From Dyella sp. M7H15-1 (GTDB lineage: Bacteria > Pseudomonadota > Gammaproteobacteria > Xanthomonadales > Rhodanobacteraceae), in the NCBI RefSeq assembly GCF_004114615.1, contig NZ_CP035300.1:2356001-2420000 (forward strand): a stretch of DNA of 64,000 nucleotides. The letters run 5' to 3'. The notes beneath the pieces were generated by a model that worked only from the letters and a program-made list of their open reading frames with translations, did not search any database and was not told where the DNA came from. Positions 8,151 to 15,645 of this stretch are shown piece by piece. Each line of letters begins with the position of its first letter. Positions within the stretch are counted from its first letter, which is position 1. The position numbers and the translations under genes are program-made.

Positions 8151-9797
8151 TTATTTCACCCAGAGGCGCAGAGGTGCGGAAGCCGGTTTTGAGCTCCGCA
8201 CCTCTCGTGCTGCGTCATGCAGCAGTGCGGTAACTTGCAACTTGTTCCCAGGCGTGCGCGTATGCAGCACACCATCAAAGATGCGCACTTGATCGCGCAT
8301 TTCTACCACGTCAAGCGCACTAGCTCCTAGCTTTGAAGCCAACCGCTGGCGCTCCTCGGACAGATAGACGGCGTTGGCGACGCCAGTTTCATCCAGGGAT
8401 CCTTCCACACGTAGCACCACCCAACGCTTTCCATTGGTTTCTCCGCCGCGAAGCACCAACTTGACTCTTGTGCAGGCAAGCCGAGAGCTTACATAGACAA
8501 CTGCCTCGCACGCCGTACGGTAGGTTGCGGTAAGCACAGCTGGCGCCAGACGCGTAAACCCACGCCCGGTGATTTCGCAGCGATAAGCAATGCCCGCTTC
8601 ATCAAGTGCGCGCGCAATGGTCTCGTTCAATGCCGCCGGCAAGCCCCGTTCGCGCCACGCAACCGGGTGCATGCTTTCCGCGAGCTGATAGACCTGATTT
8701 TGCGTTGCCATTGCCTGTTTATAGAACGCATGGCTTTCAATGTTCGGCACGATACGCCGCATCTGCTCAAGCAGGCGCCCATTGGTGATGTGCAAGGTAC
8801 CCGCAAGGTACTCCAGCGCCTGTGACGTCTGCCGCATGCGTTGCTCGCCAAGCTGAAGGCTTTGCCTTGCGATGCGTTGCACATTCAACATGCTTTCCCG
8901 TTCACACTCTTCTTGCATTAGCTGCGCACTGATACGCGCGCCCAGCGCAAACAGTCCCGTAACCGCAAGCATCAGAAATGCCTGCGGTGCATACATCCTG
9001 ACATCCGGCTCGCTGGTGTATGACAAGGAAACGCAAGCAATGGCCAGTGGCGCACCCATCCCTACTGCCCGCCAGCCATATTTAAGCGTAAGCCAAGCTA
9101 ACGGAATAAACATCGCCATGGGAGCTATTTGCTTAATTTCGTTACCACCCGAAAATTCCAGCCAAGCAAGAACAGCCAATGTAGGCATGAAGATAGCGAC
9201 AATATCCAACAGCAATTTGCTGCGTAAAATCTGGTGCACTTGCTCCTTCACATGACCTGCGCGGTAATCCAGCTTTGCCATCACTGCCCATGGCATGACA
9301 GAAAGAATGGCCAAGTAAGGCCCCATGAAGAAAGCCGCAACGATTAAGGGATCCGAGGAGATCGGATGGCTTTGATCGATACTCAGCGAATAAACAATAG
9401 AGCTGTTAGCCGTGCCTGCCACGGAAGCGAGCAAAACACAGGCAATCAGTGCCCTGATATCCACAAGATGTTTGGAGGGGAAAGGAGGCATCCAGGTACG
9501 ACACCACCAGATGACTGGCATCACCAACAACGAAGGTGGAACCGCGCGAGCCAACACCCAATTCAAGCCCTGAGAATCTAGGCATGCATAAGCGTTGTAC
9601 GCATTAGGCAGTGCCTCACCCAACAGAAAGGCCGGCCAAAAGCGGTAAGGAAGCAACAGCAAGCCGACAAAACGCACGCCGGCAACGATTGGCCAATGCG
9701 CGGTCGAATAAGGGTGAAGGACGACGTAAAGCAAGGCATAACCGACAGTGACGCCGATCTGCGCCAACCACTCGTTTTTCCACAATACCTTTCCCAT
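8151..9797 (-). CDS. MASE1-type membrane sensor with degenerate histidine-kinase-like C-terminus
   Basis: A 548-residue protein. The N-terminal 290 residues hold about eight hydrophobic segments with the MASE1 pattern (VRFVGLLLLPYRFWPAFLLGE). A helical linker and a region resembling the dimerisation and ATPase parts of NarX/DegS-type kinases follow (SMHPVAWRERGLPAAL, then TYRTACEAVV). The expected N-box asparagine and the glycine-rich ATP lid are not seen, so it may not phosphorylate. ATG 9797 is chosen because AAGGGG lies eight bases upstream. No response regulator gene is adjacent. Role: inner-membrane signalling, ligand unknown. Confidence 0.72.
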   Translation of the reverse strand: MGKVLWKNEWLAQIGVTVGYALLYVVLHPYSTAHWPIVAGVRFVGLLLLPYRFWPAFLLGEALPNAYNAYACLDSQGLNWVLARAVPPSLLVMPVIWWCRTWMPPFPSKHLVDIRALIACVLLASVAGTANSSIVYSLSIDQSHPISSDPLIVAAFFMGPYLAILSVMPWAVMAKLDYRAGHVKEQVHQILRSKLLLDIVAIFMPTLAVLAWLEFSGGNEIKQIAPMAMFIPLAWLTLKYGWRAVGMGAPLAIACVSLSYTSEPDVRMYAPQAFLMLAVTGLFALGARISAQLMQEECERESMLNVQRIARQSLQLGEQRMRQTSQALEYLAGTLHITNGRLLEQMRRIVPNIESHAFYKQAMATQNQVYQLAESMHPVAWRERGLPAALNETIARALDEAGIAYRCEITGRGFTRLAPAVLTATYRTACEAVVYVSSRLACTRVKLVLRGGETNGKRWVVLRVEGSLDETGVANAVYLSEERQRLASKLGASALDVVEMRDQVRIFDGVLHTRTPGNKLQVTALLHDAAREVRSSKPASAPLRLWVK

Positions 9798-10101
9798 GCT
9801 CAGCGCCCCTTCTCGAACCACTTTTTGCGCCCGCCGCGTAGCTATCAGTATGCCTATAAAACTAATGAATTATGAAACAATTTCCGGCGTGAAGTCGGCG
9901 TGAGCCACACTCGGCGGCCACAGCCCCGTTCATAGTGTTGCCATCCTATACATATCAATGGGTTAACTGCATTACGCTATAACTTTCCAAGTTTAGACAT
10001 TCATGAATGACCCACTTTGCTGCAGCCATCTATCCATACTTTCCGGCTCCGGGTTGGCTCGGATCTTTTCGACTGGCAACACCTATCGCGAGATGTCACG
10101 A
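9798..10101. other. Intergenic region, nothing recognised
   Basis: About 300 bases between the MASE1 gene start and the mdtI stop. Open frames here are short and lack protein-like composition. It probably holds the promoter of the MASE1 gene. Confidence 0.5.
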
Positions 10102-10434
10102 TCATGTGAATTTCAGCAGCACGACTCCCGCCATGATCCATGCCAAACCCAGCCATCCCGAAGCTCGCAGGCGCTCCCCAAACAGGGTGATGCCGAAGAC
10201 AGCCGTGGCAATCAGACCCACGCCACCCCAGATGCCATAAGCCACTGAGAGCTGGATGCCTTCGATCGCATAGCTCAACGCCGTGAACGCAGCCAGCGCA
10301 CAAACAATCGCCGTTACGGCGGGTAGCTTGCGCCGGAAGCCCACGGAAAATTTCATCAGCACGTTGGCGGCGATTTCCAACGCTATCGCGATGGCAAGGT
10401 AAAGCAGATGGATGGGCGCGAAATCAGGCAGCAT
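10102..10434 (-). CDS. mdtI: Small multidrug resistance (SMR) protein, MdtI-like
   Basis: A 110-residue SMR-family protein with four transmembrane helices (E. coli MdtI is 109 residues). The helix-1 glutamate is in LAIAIALEIAANVLMKFS, and the YGIWGGVGLIAT signature of helix 3 is present. With MdtJ it should form a heteromeric drug/proton antiporter; in E. coli the pair exports spermidine. The start at 10434 overlaps the end of the upstream partner by 11 bases, implying translational coupling. The in-frame ATG at 10479 lies inside mdtJ and is less likely. Confidence 0.85.
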   Translation of the reverse strand: MLPDFAPIHLLYLAIAIALEIAANVLMKFSVGFRRKLPAVTAIVCALAAFTALSYAIEGIQLSVAYGIWGGVGLIATAVFGITLFGERLRASGWLGLAWIMAGVVLLKFT

Positions 10435-10789
10435 GATCGCCTCCTGTCGCCATGGCATGCGACTTTTCATCGGTACCATGCTCCAGCAGCACGATGCCCG
10501 CGATGATTACAATGATCGCAACGATCTTAAGCACACCCAGCGACTCGGCAAACAGCCACGCGCTGCAAAGTGTGATCAGCACCAGTCCCAGGCTTTCCCA
10601 GGCGCCATACGCCACCGCCAGCGGAATGCGCGCCACCGCCAGGGCGAGTGTGGTGTAGGAAAGCACCAACATCACATACATCACGCCAAGGCCAAGCAGA
10701 TGGGCGTTGTGGCTGGCGCCGTATTTCATGGCAAGGGTACCGATGACTTCGGTGAGAATGGCGCAGGCCATGAATAGCCAGTGACGCAT
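10424..10789 (-). CDS. mdtJ: Small multidrug resistance (SMR) protein, MdtJ-like
   Basis: A 121-residue SMR-family protein, the same length as E. coli MdtJ. MRHWLFMACAILTEVIGTLAMK shows the helix-1 glutamate, and VAYGAWESLGLV matches helix 3. It pairs with the overlapping mdtI gene for inner-membrane efflux, spermidine being the known E. coli substrate. ATG 10789 was chosen to give the standard N-terminus; an ATG 19 codons upstream adds a polar tail unlike the family. Confidence 0.85.
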   Translation of the reverse strand: MRHWLFMACAILTEVIGTLAMKYGASHNAHLLGLGVMYVMLVLSYTTLALAVARIPLAVAYGAWESLGLVLITLCSAWLFAESLGVLKIVAIIVIIAGIVLLEHGTDEKSHAMATGGDHAA

Positions 10790-10989
10790 GGGTCGACTCC
10801 TTATACCTGAATCAGGATCGCTTGCATCGATCATATCGACTTGCAATCAACGCTTTACACCAGAACGCTTCGATCATCAGTGCATGGCAATCAATGTTTC
10901 TTGCGCCTTGAAATGAACGCGACAGTTATGCATCCCGTCACATTTATGTCATAATAGTACGAATTACCCTCATCATTAGAGCTTTTTTC

Positions 10990-12297
10990 TTGGAAAAGAT
11001 ATCGCACGGACGCCGTTGTATTGCAGCTTGCTGCATGTTACTCGGCACAACCATCGCTTGCCCCGTCCAGGCCAGCAACAGTCCTTATTTATTGGGTGAC
11101 TGGAACGGTGAACGTACTCACCTTTCCGATCAAGGCATTGATTTCAACTTCGGCTACACCAGCGAATTGGCGCACAATTTCAACGGTGGCACCCGACACC
11201 TGACGCGCTATACAGATCAGTGGAACTTCGGCGCCACGTTTGACCTAGACAAGCTGTGGGGCTGGAAAGGTAGCCGTTTCCAGATCATGGTGTCCGAACG
11301 CAACGGCCGCAATCTCACCGCTGATGCGCATTTGCCCGTGTATCAGCAGGTGCAAGAGGTGTATGGCCGCGGTCAGACCTGGCACCTGACCATCTTCGCC
11401 TTCAACCAGAGATTCTTCGGCGACAAACTCGAATGGAGTATCGGCCGCCTGCCGGTGGGCTCGGATTTCGACAGTTTCTCCTGCGATTTCCAGAACCTCA
11501 CGTTCTGTGGCTCGCCGCCCGGCAATATCGCGGGTGACTACTGGATCAACTGGCCGACCAGCCAGTGGGCCACTTGGCTGAAGTGGAACACCACTGAGCA
11601 GACTTACATCAAGCTCGGTGCGTATCAACTCAATCCCAAGTACATCGACAACGACTGGGCGCGTACCAATGGCTGGAAACTCAATTTTCCCGGCGGCACC
11701 ACCGGGGCGCTGATTCCGCTTGAATTCGGCTGGACGCCCAGTGTCAATGGCCTGCCCGGCAGTTACAAAGTGGGCGGCTGGTACAACAACGCTGGCGGCT
11801 CGGATCTCTATTACGACATCAATCGGCAACCGATCGCCATCACCGGCGAAGCGCCTTTGCAGGATAGTTCGCGTTACGGCGGCTATCTGGGTTTTCAGCA
11901 ACAGATCAGCGGTATCGCTGGCGGAAACGGCGTAACGGTGTTCGCCAATGCCACCATGACTGATGCGCAGACATCGCCAACGGATCGCCAGTTCGCCATC
12001 GGCGCCGAGTACAAAGGACCGTTCAATCGCGACAACGACATGATCGGCTTCGCTGTCGGCGCCACCCATGGAAGCAGTCGCCTCGCGGCTTACCAACGCC
12101 TGTATAACCAGCTCAATCCGAACAATCCGGTACCTGTGCAAAGCGGCTACGAATACGCTGCCGAACTTTTCTACAGTTGGTCGCCGATCCCATCGATCCA
12201 ACTGCGACCCAACTTGCAGTACGTAGCCCATCCAGGTGGCACCAGCCAAAACGGCCACGTGTTCGTGCTTGGCCTGAAGAGCATCATCGCGTTCTGA
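10990..12297 (+). CDS. Carbohydrate-selective porin, OprB family
   Basis: A 435-residue outer-membrane porin of the OprB family. A signal peptide (GRRCIAACCMLLGTTIACPVQA) is followed by LLGDWNGERTHLSDQGI, the family's N-terminal pattern; the C-terminus ends in SIIAF with a terminal phenylalanine. It would pass sugars across the outer membrane. The start is a TTG at 10990, since no in-frame ATG gives a full signal peptide and the ATG at 11035 lies inside it. No sugar-catabolic gene is adjacent, so the substrate is open. A terminator follows. Confidence 0.85.
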   Translation: MEKISHGRRCIAACCMLLGTTIACPVQASNSPYLLGDWNGERTHLSDQGIDFNFGYTSELAHNFNGGTRHLTRYTDQWNFGATFDLDKLWGWKGSRFQIMVSERNGRNLTADAHLPVYQQVQEVYGRGQTWHLTIFAFNQRFFGDKLEWSIGRLPVGSDFDSFSCDFQNLTFCGSPPGNIAGDYWINWPTSQWATWLKWNTTEQTYIKLGAYQLNPKYIDNDWARTNGWKLNFPGGTTGALIPLEFGWTPSVNGLPGSYKVGGWYNNAGGSDLYYDINRQPIAITGEAPLQDSSRYGGYLGFQQQISGIAGGNGVTVFANATMTDAQTSPTDRQFAIGAEYKGPFNRDNDMIGFAVGATHGSSRLAAYQRLYNQLNPNNPVPVQSGYEYAAELFYSWSPIPSIQLRPNLQYVAHPGGTSQNGHVFVLGLKSIIAF

Positions 12298-12301
12298 CAA
12301 G

Positions 12302-12331
12302 ACAGGGCCCAGTCTTGCGCCTGGGCCCTGT
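12302..12331 (+). terminator. Terminator hairpin between porin and S53 peptidase
   Basis: An 11-bp perfect stem ACAGGGCCCAG with an eight-base loop, lying between convergent genes, so it could act in both directions. It is followed by only two Ts on the plus strand. Confidence 0.75.
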
Positions 12332-12371
12332 TGCACATCAAAGATGCGCATCCATGCGCATCACAACACAC

Positions 12372-14903
12372 TCAGAAGTCCAGACCCCAACTGTTCAAGG
12401 TACCCGTGGTGCGCGAACTGGAGTTATAGATCTCCAAGTCCCAGGTGCCGTTGGCCCCTACGGCAGAGGCATTCACCGTCCAGGTGTTGTTGCCATGGGT
12501 GTTTTGCACCGGCAGTTCTGCATAGCCACCGTTCGGCGCCACGATGTAGACCGACAGCCCGTTCGCCGATCCGCCGTAAGTGATGTTTGCACTTACCTGA
12601 AGATTGGACGGCGCCTTGCTCGCCTGACCCGACACTGCGATGCTGCTGACGGCCCAGTTGTCGCCAGTGATGGCTACCGGCGTGTTGTTGGAGAACACAC
12701 CTGAACCGCCACTACTGCTCACCGTTACCGATTGGCTGGCGCTATTACTGGCACCGGTGTTATCGGTCACCTGCAGTGTCACTGTGTAGGTGCCTGCAGC
12801 CGAGTAGGTGTGGCTGGGACTGGCCGACGTGGATGTGCTGCCGTCACCGAAACTCCATGCATACGAGCTGATCGTGCCACCCGTATCCGTAGACGTGTTG
12901 GTAAAGGCCACGGCCAAGCCATTTACACTATCGGTGAAGCTGGCCACCGGCTTGCCTGTAGCACCCGACGACACGGTCACCGAACCCGTCTTGGTATTGG
13001 TGGCACCGGTGCTATCGGTCGCTTTCAGGCTCACGGTGTAGGTGCCGGCCGCTGTATAGGTATGACTTGGACTGGCCAACGTTGAAGTGCTGCCGTCACC
13101 AAAGCTCCATGCGTACGATGTGATCGTGCCACCCGTATCGGTAGAGGTATTGGTGAAGCTCACTGTCAAGCCGCTCACTGTATCGGTGAAGTTGGCAACC
13201 GGATTTCCGCCCGAAGAACTGCCACCACCAGCAAGGCTGCTGAACTGACCCACGATCGCGCTACCCCAGCCGGTGGTGTAATCCCAGCCGGGACCGGCGG
13301 TTTCACCACTATTGTTACCCGAGGTAATGTCGTGGAAGGCGTTGGCGTAATTCGTCGACGAGGACTGCGCCACCTTATAGATCACCGGGGCGGCGAAGCC
13401 TAGACTGGTGCCATTGGCTTGCAGCACATGCGCCCAAAAGCCGACCGCCAACGGTGCCGCAAGGCTGGTGCCGCCGATCTGCTGATTGGCCTGGCCGTCC
13501 ACTGTCACTAGCGCGCCGCTAACAGGGCTAGCATCGAAAGCGATATCCGGTACGCCACGGTAGGTCTGGTTGGTGATGCCGGCTACGCCTACCTGCCAGC
13601 TCGGGATCGGCTCGAAGGTACTGGGGCTGCCGCCGGTAGCACCTTCGTTTGCGCTGAGGTTGTTCCACACCGTTTCACTAGTCCAGGTGGTGGTACCCGT
13701 GGTGTACAGCTCCGTGCCACCCACTGCTGTCACATACGCCGAGCTGGCCGGCCAGCTCGGCGTGATGCCGCCGGTACCGCATTCGTCCGCACCGGAATCG
13801 CCGGCAGAGACGAAAAACGTCTGACCCTGAGCAACGGCTTGCTTGAACGTCGTGTCGTTCGATGCGGCAGAGCCGCTGGACTGCGCGTCGGTTTCGCATT
13901 CGCCCAATGACACGTCGATCGCCTTGAGCGAGTTATCCGAGACGACTTTCGCGTAATCGGTCTGAAGATCCGAATCATTCAGCGAAGCAGCATTGTAGAA
14001 GTAATACTGCTTGACACCCGTGAGCGCGATGATGTCCTGACTATCTAGATCCCATTCGCCATCACCGCTGTTGCTGCCAGTGCCGGTGTCGTTGTCATTA
14101 TCGATGGTAATCGTAACACCCGAATCCATCGACTTCAGGTCGCTAAGCACATTGCCCATCGGACCGGAGGATATCGAACCCACCGGCACTGTCGTGACAT
14201 TGCCCAGACTGCCAACACCATAGATCGCCGAAAAATCGGATGGCTGATGCCCCTCTGCGGTGCCGGATGCATCTGGATGCGTCGCCAATGCATGCGCAGC
14301 GATCGGATCGTGATAACGGGCAAAGACATTCGCGCGGTGCACGTTCTGCATGCCGAGTACGGCTTGCACGACCCCCTGCAGGCTGGCTGGAATCTGCACG
14401 GCACTGCTGTTGGCATACGCATCACGTCCGTCATGCGTCTTTACATGCACGAAGTTTGTGCTGAACGCTGCCTGGGCCGTATCAGCATGGCCATCTGCTT
14501 CAACCAGCGCGTTGTTGGCCGCAATCGTCACGTTGGTGAAGCCAGCCTTGGTCAGGTAAGCCGCTACCGACTGCGCCTGATCCGCGGTAGGCGCGTATTG
14601 CGCATTGAACTGTGCCGAGGTCAGCGGCGTGAAGCCGGGCTTGGCAATGTACGCATCCAACTGCCGCTCATTGCGCAGTTTCAGCGTCACAACAACATGG
14701 ATCGGCTGCGTAAACGCCAAAGGCCCTACCACGTTGTCACCCTTTCGCAAGGCCACGGCCGGGTGCAAGGTCACCAGCGAGGGGCTGGCAACAGCAGCCA
14801 CAGCATTGCTGGCTGCCGGCTGTGCCACGATACCCATGGAACCGCCTAATGCAACAAGACCTATAGCCACAACAAGGGCTTTCACACGGAGATTGCTTGG
14901 CAT
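12372..14903 (-). CDS. Secreted S53 (sedolisin/kumamolisin) peptidase with two PKD domains and a P-domain
   Basis: An 843-residue preproenzyme. In order: signal peptide (1-30), pro-kumamolisin activation domain (about 40-195), S53 catalytic domain with Glu283 and Asp287 (motif EWDLD) and nucleophile Ser480 in GGTSLAAP, oxyanion Asp in SAGDSGAD, a GGGSSSGG linker, two PKD domains (about 575-740) and a C-terminal proprotein-convertase P-domain ending in NSWGLDF. S53 enzymes are acid-acting serine-carboxyl endopeptidases. Secretion through the type II system encoded nearby is plausible but inferred. ATG 14903 is chosen for the GAGGAG seven bases upstream. That ribosome-binding site lies in a hairpin. 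Confidence 0.92.
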   Translation of the reverse strand: MPSNLRVKALVVAIGLVALGGSMGIVAQPAASNAVAAVASPSLVTLHPAVALRKGDNVVGPLAFTQPIHVVVTLKLRNERQLDAYIAKPGFTPLTSAQFNAQYAPTADQAQSVAAYLTKAGFTNVTIAANNALVEADGHADTAQAAFSTNFVHVKTHDGRDAYANSSAVQIPASLQGVVQAVLGMQNVHRANVFARYHDPIAAHALATHPDASGTAEGHQPSDFSAIYGVGSLGNVTTVPVGSISSGPMGNVLSDLKSMDSGVTITIDNDNDTGTGSNSGDGEWDLDSQDIIALTGVKQYYFYNAASLNDSDLQTDYAKVVSDNSLKAIDVSLGECETDAQSSGSAASNDTTFKQAVAQGQTFFVSAGDSGADECGTGGITPSWPASSAYVTAVGGTELYTTGTTTWTSETVWNNLSANEGATGGSPSTFEPIPSWQVGVAGITNQTYRGVPDIAFDASPVSGALVTVDGQANQQIGGTSLAAPLAVGFWAHVLQANGTSLGFAAPVIYKVAQSSSTNYANAFHDITSGNNSGETAGPGWDYTTGWGSAIVGQFSSLAGGGSSSGGNPVANFTDTVSGLTVSFTNTSTDTGGTITSYAWSFGDGSTSTLASPSHTYTAAGTYTVSLKATDSTGATNTKTGSVTVSSGATGKPVASFTDSVNGLAVAFTNTSTDTGGTISSYAWSFGDGSTSTSASPSHTYSAAGTYTVTLQVTDNTGASNSASQSVTVSSSGGSGVFSNNTPVAITGDNWAVSSIAVSGQASKAPSNLQVSANITYGGSANGLSVYIVAPNGGYAELPVQNTHGNNTWTVNASAVGANGTWDLEIYNSSSRTTGTLNSWGLDF
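12730..13200 (-). repeat. Two near-identical PKD-domain coding repeats
   Basis: Two tandem units of about 240 bases encode PKD domains with the same wording (FTNTSTDTGG, SYAWSFGDGSTST, SPSHTY). The high nucleotide similarity points to a recent internal duplication or gene conversion. Confidence 0.85.
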
Positions 14904-14912
14904 TTCTAAACT

Positions 14913-14988
14913 CCTCAAGAATTGAGGACAAACGACCTCGTTGAGGTCGCAAGTACCCCATGACAGTAAAGTCGCGTATCAACGCGAC
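14913..14988 (-). promoter_or_regulatory. Three stacked hairpins in the S53 peptidase leader
   Basis: On the minus strand, 5' to 3': stem GTCGCGT/ACGCGAC (14971-14988), stem CGACCTC/GAGGTCG (14933-14949), and stem CCTCAA/TTGAGG (14913-14927). The last stem covers part of the GAGGAG ribosome-binding site. CCTCAA occurs in both of the last two hairpins, so alternative pairings are possible. No known riboswitch class was recognised. Confidence 0.6.
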
Positions 14989-15645
14989 ACCGTTGTTTCA
15001 ATAGAGATTGCCCAGCGATTCCCTCGAGCCTCGGTGTATTGCCGTTCCCCTCTGTTTCCGGTGTGGGCAGTGCCGACGCATCGCTCGAACAACGCATAGT
15101 CCCCAGACAGTGGCGCCGTTGCGGAATCATTCGCCGCATGCTCCTCGCGACGAATGCGATCGAAATTATCTGTCGAACAAATCTTCGTCAAGCCACAAAG
15201 ATAGAGCCCATTCGCAAAAATTCATGACATTTCAAGGCCCATAAAAAGGCCTATTCTCTTCACAAAAATTAATGAACGACCGTGGCGCATGAACTTGCAT
15301 GATGTTATCGATAGTAGTTTCGATGCTTGCAAAAATCGCAAATTGCCATCCGCTGTGAAGCACGCTGCGCATCAACGTTTATGGTGTCGATGTGCCCTGA
15401 AGACGAAGATGTCTTCCACGCAAGATATTTCGGAAAATGATCATGGACAACGTGCGCACGCACGGCACACACCATCGACCGACAGCCACGTGTAAGCAAG
15501 CATTGCATCAACTGTCATGTAGCATGCTTCCGAATTTCACGTTTGCTCGATCTAAATAATCAAATGTTTCGATGGATTGCATGGCACATCGCATCAAAAG
15601 CATGAACGGATGCTGACAAACACACTCCCACCCATGAGTGATTTA
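14989..15645. other. Long intergenic region, no gene seen
   Basis: About 650 bases between the S53 gene leader and the hrpB stop, more AT-rich than the genes around it. Short open frames show no protein-like composition, ribosome-binding site or motif. It should hold the S53 promoter. No repeat shared with other parts of the window was noticed. Confidence 0.5.

Noticed and set aside
11245-12351. 368-residue antisense frame opposite the OprB-type porin
   Set aside because: A high-GC shadow frame with no recognisable family; the plus-strand porin has a signal peptide and family motifs.
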